A DNA stretch of 64,000 nt, taken from Candidatus Bandiella woodruffii (GTDB lineage Bacteria > Pseudomonadota > Alphaproteobacteria > Rickettsiales > Midichloriaceae). Of the stretch, positions 45,232 to 55,873 are shown one piece after another. The stretch covers positions 798,501-862,500 of the forward strand of contig NZ_CP110820.1 in the NCBI RefSeq assembly GCF_034359465.1, written 5' to 3'. How positions within the stretch are numbered: position 1 is the stretch's first letter; each line of letters opens with the position of its first letter. The translations under genes were made by a program, and so were the position numbers. The notes below the pieces were generated by a model. That model saw nothing but the letters and a program-made list of their open reading frames with translations, ran no database searches and had not been told where the DNA came from.

Positions 45232-47562
45232 TCAATACCGTCTTAATGAATTGAAAATTACTGTAATGGACGACAAGGACATGAATATGGCTGCAATGAT
45301 TGGGTTTGCCATTCCCATCATCGCTATGGGTATTGCAAGACAGTTGTAAATAACAGAAAGCACAAAGTTCTGCTTGATACGTATTATTGAGCTTCGAGCA
45401 ACTTTTAAGATAGTTGAAATGCTATTTAAATTGCCATTGTACAAAGCATCAGTTGCGTTTTGAGATATAGCTATTGATGTTTTTGGAGAGATTGAAGCAA
45501 ATGCAGTTTTTAATGCAAGAGCATCGTTTAGTCCATCTCCAACCATTAGCACTTTCCTGCCCTCAGAAGTTAGTTTCGCTATAAAAGCGTGTTTATCTTG
45601 GAAGTTCTTCTCTCCCCAGAATTGCTTTATACCAAGCACATTTGCAGTTTGTGTAACATTAAAATTTCTATCTCCTGAAAGCAGTATCACATCATATCTT
45701 TCTTTTAGAGCCTCTATTACTTTTTTCACCTCTTTTCTTAACTCATCTTTAAAAATTAATCTTCTTGGCTCTTCCTGATTTTTCCGATACCAAATTTCTA
45801 AATAGCTATCTTTGTTCTGTCCTTGATCTTCTATTTTACACCAGCTCTTCTTCCCCAACCAAAATTCATCATTACCACTTTTAGCGTATAGCCCTTCTCC
45901 CTTAACTTCAGTGACTTCCAGATCGAATATATCTTCATCAAATTTATCTGTAATGGCTTTGCATAAAATATGATTGCTTTTTGCTGCCATAGAAGCAACT
46001 ATTCTCCTTGCTTCATTGCTGAAGTCATCGAAATTCAGTAATGTTGGAGCGCCAGCGGTTAGAGTGCCGGTTTTGTCAAAAACAATGGTATTAACCTGAT
46101 TAAATCTTTCTAACGCATCAGAAGTTTTTAGAAATATCCCTTGTTTGATAAGCTTGGAGAAACTAACAATCTGTACCATCGGCACTGCAATGCCAATTGC
46201 ACATGGGCACGTGATGATCAACAATGAAACCGCGTGGAGTGTTGAGTTAAAGAAATTATCATGATACTGAAAAAACCATATGCAAAATGTTAAGATTGCC
46301 AAAGAAATTATGGTGGGAGTGAAGTATTGAGAAATTTTATCAGCGATATTCACAAATTTTGATTTACTTTTCTCTATATTCTCAATCAATCTTAATATTT
46401 CAGCAACTGTGGTTTGGTCGCCAGTTTTTTCCACCTTGAGTTTAATACTGCGATTGAGGTTAATTGTTCCGGCATAAACATATGACCCTCTGCGGACATG
46501 GATTGGAGATGTTTCACCTGATATCAAACTATTGTCCACCTCACTTTCACCTTCTGTTATGGTTCCATCAACAGGAAACTTCTCTCCTGGCTTCACTAGG
46601 ACTATGTCGTCCTCTTTAACAGCGTTAGCAGCTATACAAACTATATTTCCTTCTCTTACCACATATGCTATATTTGGTTGCTGGAACATAATCGCCCTAA
46701 TGCCAGCCCTTGCTTTGTTTTTGGCTTTGAGGTCAAGATATCTGCCAACAAGCAATAAAAATGTTAGGCTCGCAGCTGCGTCGTAATATGCGTAGTTACT
46801 CATCCTTAGTGTCTCTTGCACACTAATTAAAAGCGTCGTGATAATACCGATTGAGATTGGGATGTCTATGTTCATTCTACGCTGCTTTATGCCGTTTAAT
46901 GCAGATTGAATAAATGTTCTTGATGCATAAAGAATAGTTGGGATGGCAATAATCCCAGACACTATGTGTAAAAAACAACGGAGATACTCACCCATACTAT
47001 GATTGTAGTTACCTATCCATACAGCCAGAGCCAAAGCCATGATTTGCGCGGTTGCAAAACCTGCTACCGCGATGGCTTTCAGCATATCTTTTTCTTTTTG
47101 CACCTCTTGATCATTTACCAATTCCAGATTGAATGGAGACACTTGATACCCAAGACGTGCGACTAGGTTCGCCATTTCCGTAACCAATTCTTTACTACCA
47201 TCCCAGAGGATTTCTAGCCTATTGGTTGAAACTGTAATTCTTGCTGCTTTTATATATGGAATGGAGTTTAACGCATTTTCTATTAACCAAACGCAAGAGC
47301 CACAAAAAATCCCATCAACTAGAAGGTAAATCTTATGCCCACCCCCTTCGAGGTCAATGACGTTCTCTGCATAATTAATTTCATTTTTGTAACTTACCAC
47401 TTTTGGCGGAGCAGTGTTATATGTTAGACGACAATATTGATAATACTCAGTGAGATTTAGTTTGTGGATTAAACTGTAAGCTGCTTTACAGCCTAAACAG
47501 CAGAATCTTTCGCCGATGATAACCAGACCTTGACCACAATGTAAGCATAAACTATTACTCAT
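45232..47562 (-). CDS. Copper-transporting P1B-type ATPase, FixI/CcoI type
   Basis: The 776-residue protein has an N-terminal cysteine cluster (CLHCGQG, CCLGCKAAY) typical of the CcoI/FixI group. It is followed by a heavy-metal-associated domain with GIFCGSCVW, eight predicted membrane segments including the ion site CPCAIGIAVP, the phosphorylation motif DKTGTLTAG, and the hinge GDGLNDALAL. CcoI supplies copper to cbb3-type cytochrome oxidase; related CtpA pumps copper outward for other oxidases. No cco genes are in the window, so the target is not shown. It starts 18 bp downstream of the DUF3857 gene on the same strand. Confidence 0.9.
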   Translation of the reverse strand: MSNSLCLHCGQGLVIIGERFCCLGCKAAYSLIHKLNLTEYYQYCRLTYNTAPPKVVSYKNEINYAENVIDLEGGGHKIYLLVDGIFCGSCVWLIENALNSIPYIKAARITVSTNRLEILWDGSKELVTEMANLVARLGYQVSPFNLELVNDQEVQKEKDMLKAIAVAGFATAQIMALALAVWIGNYNHSMGEYLRCFLHIVSGIIAIPTILYASRTFIQSALNGIKQRRMNIDIPISIGIITTLLISVQETLRMSNYAYYDAAASLTFLLLVGRYLDLKAKNKARAGIRAIMFQQPNIAYVVREGNIVCIAANAVKEDDIVLVKPGEKFPVDGTITEGESEVDNSLISGETSPIHVRRGSYVYAGTINLNRSIKLKVEKTGDQTTVAEILRLIENIEKSKSKFVNIADKISQYFTPTIISLAILTFCIWFFQYHDNFFNSTLHAVSLLIITCPCAIGIAVPMVQIVSFSKLIKQGIFLKTSDALERFNQVNTIVFDKTGTLTAGAPTLLNFDDFSNEARRIVASMAAKSNHILCKAITDKFDEDIFDLEVTEVKGEGLYAKSGNDEFWLGKKSWCKIEDQGQNKDSYLEIWYRKNQEEPRRLIFKDELRKEVKKVIEALKERYDVILLSGDRNFNVTQTANVLGIKQFWGEKNFQDKHAFIAKLTSEGRKVLMVGDGLNDALALKTAFASISPKTSIAISQNATDALYNGNLNSISTILKVARSSIIRIKQNFVLSVIYNCLAIPIAMMGMANPIIAAIFMSLSSITVIFNSLRRY

Positions 47563-47580
47563 ACAACCATATGTACAATA

Positions 47581-49479
47581 TTAATCTTTTATTAGGGGGC
47601 TAAACAATAAAGCAACATTCTTATAATTCTTCTCCAACGCGGATTTTAGTGCCTTGTAATTTTCGCCATTTAGTTCTTCATTCGCTACGTATGATTTTAG
47701 TATCTCAAATTTATCGAAAATTTCCACTCCATCTCCAGCAGTTTTGCACTTTCTGGATAATTTGATCCAAGGTGTTGTCATGTCAAAATTAAGAGAGTTG
47801 ATGTTTTTGATTTTTACCCCTTTTATTAGCGTCTTTTGTATTCTGGTCCTCTCATTGCCAATAAAATTATCTTGCACATTATTGTAAGAGGAATCCGTGA
47901 AATCTTTTAAGGTCATATAGGGGAAAGAAATTCCCTTGCCCAAATTGGTAATTAGGAAGTTATCTTTCTGATCATACTCAACTTCAAATCTCAAATTTTT
48001 TACTATTCTTGAATCAAGTTTTGGAATCACAGCTTTTTTCCTGTCAGAATCATCTACATCCTTACCTTCAACTGCACGATATAGTAAATCCACAAGAGCT
48101 TTGTCAGAAAGATAAAACCCCATACCGGTAAATGGCATTGCTTGTTCTCCAGAGAGATCGATTCTTATTTTTTTGTTTATACCGTCGGCATTTATGGTAT
48201 AAACCCTATCTACAAAAGTCACTGAACTTTTATAATTTATCGCAGGGATTTTAGTATATTTTGAGTCTATCGTATCCAAAATTAATGCCCATCGATCCGC
48301 AATATCAGGGAAAATATACCCAGCCATACTCACCATATTAGTTGGATCAATCCAATATTCTTCACCACCCTTTCCAATTGCATGCACAATCGCATGATTA
48401 AAAACACGTGGTGAAGGCAAATTGATTTTATCGTTATCCACTATTAAGCCTCTTTCCACAATTGCAACTTTGGCTTGATATCCCAGTTTGCTTAGAATCG
48501 CAACTGTGCTAACAGCCATATCTTTACAATCTCCTAACTGTGTTTTTTCTATTGTTGCAAGGTCTCTTGGGTATACCCTTCCATTTACTGTTTTCCAATC
48601 CCCTAAATACTGAATTGCATCTTGTAAAAGTGAAGTAACCTTGTTAATCTGTTCTTTTTCACTTTTTTCTTTCGCGGCTAAATCTACAATGTTTTGAAAC
48701 CTAAGCGGCAGTTCTGATGAAATTACCTTGTTATACCCCTTTGCAATTTCTTTACCAAGCTCAGACCAGTGGCTTAAACTTGAAACGGCAACCCAGGTTA
48801 AATGCTTGTCCTTGACTATACCGGGTCCAACCTCGTCTATGGGTTTGCTTGAAAATTCTTTCTTCAAACTAAGTTCAATACGCTTCGATAGTTTATCCCC
48901 ATCTTTCTTAATATTCAAAACATGTTGCGGGTCATTTACCAAGATATGAAGAGGAATATCTGAATCTATTCTGACCATAACATTTTTTTCGTCTCCACTG
49001 GAACCAAAGTCATAAGCGCTAAAAAATTGGTTATCTACGGCAACTTTTTTTACTTTTAATTTAAATTTTAAATATATTTTGCTTCCTACCTCAACATTGG
49101 TGAATGGAATGAGTATTTGCCTTTTTTGATCGAATCCCTTAGTGCTACTTGCCAATGGCTTGTCCTCTATCTTTTTGTTCTCAACTTTATATTCTTCCCC
49201 CTTACTAATGGATTTTGCCTCGATGATCTTCACCTCATCACCGCCTTCATTATAACCAATCTTATACACCGTTAACTCCTCTCTGGCAGCTTCTTTTAAC
49301 AATTCTTGTTCAAACTCGAAGATGGTTTCGTACGTTCCGTCTTTATTAATTTTTGTTACTTCATTATAAAAATTATAACGTTTCGTCGCATCTTCTTTCG
49401 TTGCCCATCTAGCTAAGGTTACTTGCGTCAGCAGAAAATATGCACAGATACAGCACAAAGATGTTTTGATAAGATTCAT
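47581..49479 (-). CDS. DUF3857/transglutaminase-like exported protein
   Basis: The 632-residue product has a signal peptide (LIKTSLCCICAYFLLTQVTLA), an N-terminal DUF3857 beta domain and a transglutaminase-like cysteine-protease fold. The likely catalytic triad is Cys318 in LGDCKDMA, His362 in FNHAIVHA and Asp378 in YWIDPTN. A DUF2569-free C-terminal beta region follows. Such proteins are periplasmic in other bacteria and their substrates are unknown. It is upstream of, and probably cotranscribed with, the copper ATPase, and divergent from acpP. Confidence 0.85.
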   Translation of the reverse strand: MNLIKTSLCCICAYFLLTQVTLARWATKEDATKRYNFYNEVTKINKDGTYETIFEFEQELLKEAAREELTVYKIGYNEGGDEVKIIEAKSISKGEEYKVENKKIEDKPLASSTKGFDQKRQILIPFTNVEVGSKIYLKFKLKVKKVAVDNQFFSAYDFGSSGDEKNVMVRIDSDIPLHILVNDPQHVLNIKKDGDKLSKRIELSLKKEFSSKPIDEVGPGIVKDKHLTWVAVSSLSHWSELGKEIAKGYNKVISSELPLRFQNIVDLAAKEKSEKEQINKVTSLLQDAIQYLGDWKTVNGRVYPRDLATIEKTQLGDCKDMAVSTVAILSKLGYQAKVAIVERGLIVDNDKINLPSPRVFNHAIVHAIGKGGEEYWIDPTNMVSMAGYIFPDIADRWALILDTIDSKYTKIPAINYKSSVTFVDRVYTINADGINKKIRIDLSGEQAMPFTGMGFYLSDKALVDLLYRAVEGKDVDDSDRKKAVIPKLDSRIVKNLRFEVEYDQKDNFLITNLGKGISFPYMTLKDFTDSSYNNVQDNFIGNERTRIQKTLIKGVKIKNINSLNFDMTTPWIKLSRKCKTAGDGVEIFDKFEILKSYVANEELNGENYKALKSALEKNYKNVALLFSPLIKD

Positions 49480-49669
49480 TGCGTCTATTAATGGATGTAG
49501 ATTATAAGTTGATTGTACTACAAAGGGTTAAACATGCCAATTCTTTGTTTTTTATTCGTTAATTTTATTGCCTAATGGTCATATGGTTAAATTATGCTTT
49601 GAAAAAGTAAAAGTTTGTGATATTAAACATCAACAATCTTTAATTTTATAATTAACACAGGTATTTTTT

Positions 49670-49924
49670 ATGAGTGATGGTATTAAAGACAGAGTACTCA
49701 AGGTAATAGACAAACAACTTAATAAGGATACTTCTAAGATTAAGTTGGATAGCAGCTTCGCTGAAGATCTTGGGGTTGATAGTCTAGATAGAGTTGAGTT
49801 AGTAATGGCTCTAGAAGAAGAATTTGGGGTAGAAATCACAGATGAAGAAGCCGAAAAAATCAAAACAATCCAAAACGCTATCGACTATGTGGAGAAACGC
49901 GCTGCTAACTCTCCTTCCTCCTAA
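49670..49924 (+). CDS. acpP: Acyl carrier protein
   Basis: The 84-residue acidic protein has the phosphopantetheine attachment Ser38 in [13 protein letters not shown]. It carries growing acyl chains in fatty acid and lipid A synthesis, so it also feeds the lpxB pathway. It is followed 24 bp later by fabF, the usual order. The C-terminus is slightly longer than usual (KRAANSPSS). Confidence 0.97.
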   Translation: MSDGIKDRVLKVIDKQLNKDTSKIKLDSSFAEDLGVDSLDRVELVMALEEEFGVEITDEEAEKIKTIQNAIDYVEKRAANSPSS

Positions 49925-49948
49925 GCAAATCAAAAACAAACGCTGTTT

Positions 49949-51211
49949 ATGTATAAAGTTGCCGTAACAGGTGTTGGTTTAGTCACTCCTTTAGGAGTTA
50001 CGGCCAGCCAAACGTGGAACAATATAATTAACTCTAAATCCGGGATACAAAAAATTCCGCATGACTTATTCCCCACAGAAGATTTAAAATGTAAGATAGC
50101 GGGATTGATCGCTTCAGGTGGAGAGGATGGGTTTGATATAGGGAAGTTCTTAGACTTCCCCGAGATCAAAAAAATGGATAAGTTCATTCATTACGCAATC
50201 GCTGCTGCTGAAGAAGCAATTGCAGATGCTAATTTGAAAGACTTATCTGATGAGACAAAGGATAACACTGGCGTTTTGGTAGGTTCTGGTATTGGGGGGC
50301 TTGCTACAATTGAAAGAAATGCTCACATTCTATCGAATGAAGGAGCAAGAAAAATTAGCCCCTTTTTTATTCCAGCAAGTTTGATTAATTTGGCTTCTGG
50401 GCATATCTCGATCCGACATGGTTATAGAGGACCTAATCATTCAGTGGTTACAGCTTGTTCAACGGGAACTCACGCTATAGGTGATGCAGCAAAAATGATC
50501 AGAGACGGTGACGCTAAGGTAATGATCTGCGGAGGCGCAGAGGGGGCAGTTTGTAGATTGGGGATTGCTGGGTTTGCCGCTGCTAGGGCGTTGTCTACAA
50601 ATTTCAACGATCATCCAGAAGAAGCTTCCAGACCTTGGGATAAGGATAGGGATGGGTTTGTGATGGGAGAGGGGGCTGGTATATTGGTCCTTGAAGAGTA
50701 TGAACACGCGAAGCAAAGAGGCGCGACTATTTATGGAGAAGTAGTAGGGTATGGTCTTTCTGGTGATGCTTATCATATCACAGCACCGGAACCTAATGGT
50801 CTTGGCGCTATAAAAGCCATGAGGATGGCATTGGATAAAGCTGGAATTAATTGTGAAGAAATCGATTATATAAATGCTCATGGAACTTCAACCCCCCTTG
50901 GTGACGTGATAGAAATCAACGCAACTAAGAAGGTTTTTCAAGGTCATGTTAATAATTTAGCCATTTCTTCTACTAAATCTGCTGTAGGTCATTTGCTTGG
51001 CGCAGCTGGCAGTGTTGAAGCGATTATATCTCTTTTAGCAATGCGAGACAGCGTATTACCTCCAACACTTAATCTGAATAACACAGATGAAAACTGCCAA
51101 AATATTAATCTTGTTCCACTTACTGCACAAAGTAAGCGAGTTAGGTATGCTATGTCCAATTCTTTTGGATTTGGTGGTACAAACTCTTCCCTAGTATTCA
51201 AAAAAACATAG
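49949..51211 (+). CDS. fabF: 3-oxoacyl-ACP synthase II
   Basis: KAS II elongates acyl-ACP with malonyl-ACP. The 420-residue protein has the catalytic Cys170 in VVTACSTGTHAIGDAA, the His in NAHGTSTPLGD and the second His in KSAVGHLLGAAG, plus the C-terminal SNSFGFGGTNSSLVF. The length is normal. It forms a unit with acpP and converges on xseA (43-bp gap, no obvious terminator). Confidence 0.97.
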   Translation: MYKVAVTGVGLVTPLGVTASQTWNNIINSKSGIQKIPHDLFPTEDLKCKIAGLIASGGEDGFDIGKFLDFPEIKKMDKFIHYAIAAAEEAIADANLKDLSDETKDNTGVLVGSGIGGLATIERNAHILSNEGARKISPFFIPASLINLASGHISIRHGYRGPNHSVVTACSTGTHAIGDAAKMIRDGDAKVMICGGAEGAVCRLGIAGFAAARALSTNFNDHPEEASRPWDKDRDGFVMGEGAGILVLEEYEHAKQRGATIYGEVVGYGLSGDAYHITAPEPNGLGAIKAMRMALDKAGINCEEIDYINAHGTSTPLGDVIEINATKKVFQGHVNNLAISSTKSAVGHLLGAAGSVEAIISLLAMRDSVLPPTLNLNNTDENCQNINLVPLTAQSKRVRYAMSNSFGFGGTNSSLVFKKT

Positions 51212-51254
51212 ACCTACGGAGTAACTTAGAAATATCTCTCTACCTCTGATAAAC

Positions 51255-52682
51255 TTATAAAGGGAGTTTGTTCTGTTCCAAATTGTTCTCTGGTCTTGGT
51301 TTGGTAGGAGCTTTGGTATTTTTACTAAACATCCCCTTCACTTTCCCATTATAGAATTCTATTTGAATTAATTTGCTCTCTAGAATTGCATCTTTAGAGC
51401 GAATCAACTGGTTTTTATCATCACGTACGATTGAAAACCCACGTTTTAATATGTCTTGATGGCTGTACGAGATTAATAATTTTTTTAGTAATTTCACCTT
51501 GTTTTCCATGTTGGCAGCTTTGTTTTCATATAAACTTTTTATTTTCCATAAATGGTTGTCTAGCTTTTCGTGATTGATTTGTACAAGACGTCTTAAAGTC
51601 AAGACCGATAAATTCAAAGAACTGAGCTTCATTACGTTTTTTTGATATACATTGTTGAAACGTAACTTAAGCGTTTCTTTTAAGTTTTGTATCTTCATTT
51701 TCTGTTCCTGGAAGAACATCATTTTTTTATGCAACTGCATTGAAAGTCTTTCTAAATTCATCTGTTTTTGATTCACAAATACGGATAAAAACGTTTTCAA
51801 GGTGTGTGTTACTTTGGTCAACGCAGTTTTTTTCATTTCAATTCTGTCTGGAGTCGCAAATTCAGCTGCTGCTGTTGGTGTTGGTGCTCTTAAATCAGAC
51901 ACCAAGTCTATTAACGTGGTATCAGTCTCGTGCCCAACTGCTGAAATTATTGGTATTTTTGAATGGTAGACTGCTCTTATCACAAGCTCTTCGTTAAATG
52001 CCCATAAATCTTCAATTGAACCCCCACCTCTAGCTACGATTATCACATCAGGAGCCAATATATGTGCTGGTAAGTTATTCAGTCCTTCGATTGCTTCAGT
52101 AATATATCCAGCTGCTTCGTTCCCTTGGACTGGTACATCCCAAATTAAAACCTCTGTTGGGAACCTGTCTTCTATCCTGTGTAAAATATCCTTGATTACA
52201 GCTCCCTGTAGAGATGTAATTACCCCTATCTTTTTAGGTGTCTTTGGAAGTGGCTTTTTATGCTGTTCATCAAAAATCCCCTCTTTTGACAACCTATTTT
52301 TTCTCTCCTCAAGCATAGCAAGAAGCATGCCTTCTCCAGCCAACTTAATGCTTTGAATAATTATTTGATAGTTTGATCGCCCTGGATAAGTACTGATTCC
52401 CCCTTCGCAAATAACCTCCATTCCATCCTCTATTTGTACTGGCAGTTTCATTGCAACATTTCTCCAGCATATTGCGTTCAATACCGCATTTTCATCTTTT
52501 AGGGAGAAGTATAAATGTCCAGAACTAGCCATTTTTATCCCAGAAACTTCCCCTTTTACCACGATGTTTTTGAATGAAGTTTCTATAAATTGCTTAAGAA
52601 CCAGAGAGATTTCAGTAACCGTGTAAGGCGCTTCTACCTCACCAGTTTGTTGGTTCACAACGTTTTCTTTTTGTGAAAACAT
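51255..52682 (-). CDS. xseA: Exodeoxyribonuclease VII large subunit
   Basis: The 475-residue protein has an N-terminal OB fold (YTVTEISLVLKQFIETSFKNIVVKGEVSG, GHLYFSLKDENAVLNAICW), the catalytic domain (PKKIGVITSLQGAVIKDILHRI, DVIIVARGGGSIEDLWAFNEE, PIISAVGHETDTTLIDLVSDLRAPTPTAAAE) and a long coiled coil that coats the XseB subunits. It degrades single-stranded DNA. The small subunit gene xseB is not in the window. Confidence 0.96.
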   Translation of the reverse strand: MFSQKENVVNQQTGEVEAPYTVTEISLVLKQFIETSFKNIVVKGEVSGIKMASSGHLYFSLKDENAVLNAICWRNVAMKLPVQIEDGMEVICEGGISTYPGRSNYQIIIQSIKLAGEGMLLAMLEERKNRLSKEGIFDEQHKKPLPKTPKKIGVITSLQGAVIKDILHRIEDRFPTEVLIWDVPVQGNEAAGYITEAIEGLNNLPAHILAPDVIIVARGGGSIEDLWAFNEELVIRAVYHSKIPIISAVGHETDTTLIDLVSDLRAPTPTAAAEFATPDRIEMKKTALTKVTHTLKTFLSVFVNQKQMNLERLSMQLHKKMMFFQEQKMKIQNLKETLKLRFNNVYQKNVMKLSSLNLSVLTLRRLVQINHEKLDNHLWKIKSLYENKAANMENKVKLLKKLLISYSHQDILKRGFSIVRDDKNQLIRSKDAILESKLIQIEFYNGKVKGMFSKNTKAPTKPRPENNLEQNKLPL

Positions 52683-52779
52683 TTGGTTTTAATACATAAT
52701 TTCACTTATAGCCATACTATCCCTATAACTTATATCCTTCAAGGATTGTTTTTTATCTTAGTAGACCGGAAAATTTTGT

Positions 52780-53940
52780 TCAGACTTCTTTGCGTCCCAA
52801 CAGTTTGCTTAAAGCTAAGCATAATGCTCCATTACCAAGCACATTCATAAACGCTAAAAATGGATCTAAAAGAAAGTATATCGTGGTTATCAACGATAAC
52901 ATATCTGGCGTAAAACTTAATTGACTTTGGAGGATCGGCATTATTGTTAAAACACCTCCTCCTGGGATTGTGATCACCGTAAACTTCATCAACACAAAAT
53001 ATGTCAGAAAGAATGCAAAGTCCATATAATCAATTTGGTGATTGAATAATTTAGCAACTATAAAAATACATGCTGGTATAAGAAAACAATCCCCAAGCAA
53101 ATGCATATTTGTCACAGATGGAACTAAAGAAGTAGCAAGTTTGGAATTACTTTTTGTGTTTTTCTCCACAGCTCTGATTGTATAAGGTAAGGCAGCAGTG
53201 CTGGACATGGATATACATGCTGTTAGAGCAGCTGGCATCATATTGTAAACACTTTTACCAAACGCTTTTAAGTTCAATTTGTTGCTAACAAGATATGCGA
53301 GCAATATATATACAACGCCAATATATAATGCGTTTTTTATAACATTAAAATGATTCGCAACAATTAGTTCAAATATGTTATCTTGTTGCAATTTAAGTAA
53401 GAACCCTATTATGAATACGGGAATAATAGGAACAAAGACTGTATTTATAAACTTCATTACCACCGCAAATATCTTCTCTGATATCTCTTTTTCTTTCCGT
53501 CTTAATATATATGGAGCTAAAATCCCCAGCAATACACCTATGAATAAAGCTGTTCTGTTGGAGATAATTTGCTCTATATTAAGTTTCCACAAGGGCTTGA
53601 GAGTATCATTTAGCACAATCCCATCGATATTTGATAATCCACCTTCGCTTTGAGAATAAAAACTTAAATTAAAAGAAATAAAGGAAGCTATAAAGTTTGA
53701 GGCATAAATTAAACATGCAAAAAAAGCGATGAACTTGAAAGCTCTACCTTCAACAAGGACGATAGCTCTAAAAATAAAAATGACGATTATAAATGGCACA
53801 ATTAACATTAAAGCACCTTGGATGCTTAGACTTACAGCATATAGGAAAGATTTAATGTCTGCAGGAATATACTGAGAAAATAAAATAGCGAAGAATAGCG
53901 ATAATATTAACGTAATAGGAATTTTTTTAATTAGCTTCAT
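52780..53940 (-). CDS. Dicarboxylate/amino acid:cation symporter-like protein
   Basis: The 386-residue membrane protein resembles the DAACS (GltP/SDF) family: eight helices, the serine-rich SSTAALPYTIRAVEKN hairpin and the IPGGGVLTIMPIL hairpin near the C-terminus. The canonical NMDGT transport motif in helix 7 is not found; the matching place reads NMHLLGD. It is therefore a divergent member whose substrate may differ from glutamate or aspartate. It follows xseA's upstream side on the same strand with a 97-bp gap. Confidence 0.75.
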   Translation of the reverse strand: MKLIKKIPITLILSLFFAILFSQYIPADIKSFLYAVSLSIQGALMLIVPFIIVIFIFRAIVLVEGRAFKFIAFFACLIYASNFIASFISFNLSFYSQSEGGLSNIDGIVLNDTLKPLWKLNIEQIISNRTALFIGVLLGILAPYILRRKEKEISEKIFAVVMKFINTVFVPIIPVFIIGFLLKLQQDNIFELIVANHFNVIKNALYIGVVYILLAYLVSNKLNLKAFGKSVYNMMPAALTACISMSSTAALPYTIRAVEKNTKSNSKLATSLVPSVTNMHLLGDCFLIPACIFIVAKLFNHQIDYMDFAFFLTYFVLMKFTVITIPGGGVLTIMPILQSQLSFTPDMLSLITTIYFLLDPFLAFMNVLGNGALCLALSKLLGRKEV

Positions 53941-54235
53941 ATCTTTAGGTATTGAGATTGTGATTTAGCTTTTAGCATATTACACAAGTTTTTATTATTT
54001 AAAACTGTTGTGATTTTTTATTTTCTGTCCACATAGGAATGATTTAAAAAAACAACTAAATACAAAAAAATTATTGCTAATGCAAAAAAATGTATTTAGG
54101 ATAGCCTCATAACGTAAATAGTAGTGGGCTTTATGATCTTAAAATTAAAAAACGTATTCTCAATCTTCTTGCTGTTCCTTTCTCTCAATTTGGCTCTGTC
54201 GCATCTGTAATATGATGCAAAAACTTTCAAATTAT

Positions 54236-55039
54236 GGGAGTGTTCATAAATAGATAGAAAGAGCTAAAGCTTTGTTAAAAAATAAAACAAGGGATAATCT
54301 TAGCATTTCAGAACACTTGCTAAAGCGTTTAGTCTTGCGATTTAATCTAGCAAGCATATCCCTTAAGGAGGAATTGAAGCTCTCAACCAAACAAGTTTCA
54401 GACTTTGTCTGCAGATGTATTTGAGCAATTTTATAATGACAATAGACCTCATACCCATCTGTACGCATATAACGAATTTGGTATTTTTCTTCTAGCTCAC
54501 GAGCTAAATCTACGTAATTTTCTTTATCACCTGAACCTACTTTAAACGCAACAGTTTTGAATCTGTCCCTATCGACAGCAGTCCATATTCTTGTTTTATT
54601 CTCTTTTTTTGACGTATGTATATAGCTCATCCATCTCTAATATCTCTATACGCTTCTTATCTCCCTCTATCTTTTGATTCGTCACCATCTCATCTACTAC
54701 TTTCCCTGCTTGTTTGATCCAATAAAATACTGTACTTAACGGGATATTTAATATGTGAGCTATCCTCCTAATTCCGCAGTTATTTAGATACATCTTTATC
54801 ACCATGCTCCTCTCTTTATTACCATATTTCCAATTCTTCCTACCATCTCCTTCTGTAAAGTTTTTATTACAACTCTTACATTTGTATCTCTGCTTTTTCC
54901 TTGCATATCCATTTTTTGATACCCCTTTCCCTTTGCAATATTTACATTCTATTTTCTCCATTTTTCCCTTTCTTTTTTTTCCTTCCCTCTCCTTATATCA
55001 CATTCTTTTCTTCTTTCCTATCCCTTTTAAAACACTCCC
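54236..55039 (-). mobile_element. IS-A copy A9, inside the IS6 fragment
   Basis: This 804-bp copy in reverse orientation is flanked by the 8-bp repeat CAAATTAT. It is one base shorter than the others because its A tract has seven residues. Confidence 0.94.
54244..54961 (-). pseudogene. IS-A transposase with a 7-A tract
   Basis: The upstream frame ends prematurely at LYTYVKKRE because the tract has seven A residues instead of eight. A -1 slip no longer joins the frames; a +1 slip or transcriptional slippage would be needed. It also has a Cys-to-Arg change (YMRTDGY). Confidence 0.75.
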
Positions 55040-55086
55040 CAAATTATTTGTATATTTTTCCATTAAGCAGTTAGTGAAAGAAATTT

Positions 55087-55873
55087 GGGAGTGTTGCCAT
55101 AAGATAGATAAGATGCTAAAATGAATATAGCGAGCAACAAAGAAAATAGAAATATGAATACAGAGTGTAAAAAATGCAGTAGCAGTAAATACGTTAAGAA
55201 TGGTAATATTAGGGGTATGCAAAGGTATAAATGCAAAGAGTGTGGATGTAATTTTACAAGCACTAAATTAAGAGGCTGTTCGCCAGAGATGAAGGCTCTG
55301 GCAGTGTTATTGTACAGCATGGGAAAAAGTAGCTTTAGATGGCTAGGGAAATTATTTAAAGTAGCTCATACTAGCGTATATAAGTGGATAATACTGTATG
55401 CTAAAAAGATACCAAGACCAACAGTGCCGGAAGAATTGAGAGAAGTTGAAATAGATGAGATGTGGCATTTTGTAGATTCAAAAAAAACAAATTATGGATA
55501 TGGAAAGCCTATAGTAGGGAGCTCAAGAGAGTTGTTGCCTGGGTGGTTGGTAAGCGTAACGTTACAACCTTTAGAAAATTGTGGAAAATCATAAGTAGAG
55601 ATAATTGCACTTATTACACAGACGCTTGGTCTGTTTATTCAGAGGTTATACCTCGCCATCAACATGTTGTTGGCAAACAACATACACTCTCAATTGAGTC
55701 CAATAACTCAAACACAAGGCACAGAATTGCAAGAATGACCAGAAAAACAAAGGTAGTTTCAAAATCTGAAGAAGTTGTCGATCTTACGATTAAGCTCTGG
55801 GTACATTTTGAGGATAACAATAATTTCCTAAGTGAGCAGGGCAATTTTATATCTATCTTTGGCTAACACTCTG
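55087..55873 (+). mobile_element. IS-B copy B4, complete length
   Basis: The left end GGGAGTGTTGCC is at 55087 and the right end GGCTAACACTCTG ends at 55873. The left flank is IS6 and the right flank is the 3' end of a PopZ-like gene, with no matching duplication, so the left side was rearranged after insertion. Confidence 0.92.
55121..55866 (+). pseudogene. IS-B transposase with an 8-A tract frameshift
   Basis: The frame from the zinc ribbon shifts after FVDSKK because the A tract has eight residues rather than nine. The catalytic part is open in the neighbouring frame (55462-55866). It also has YYTDAWSVY, where the second catalytic region normally reads TDDW. Slippage at the tract could restore the frame. 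Confidence 0.8.

Larger units (their letters stand above)
54192..55086 (+). mobile_element. IS6-family left-end fragment, interrupted by IS-A
   Basis: GGCTCTGTCGCATCTGTAAT at 54192 is the IS6 end seen at 1648. The fragment resumes after IS-A (55040-55086, ATTTGTATATTTTTCC to GAAAGAAATTT) and is then cut by IS-B. Only about 90 bp of the element remain. Confidence 0.88.
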
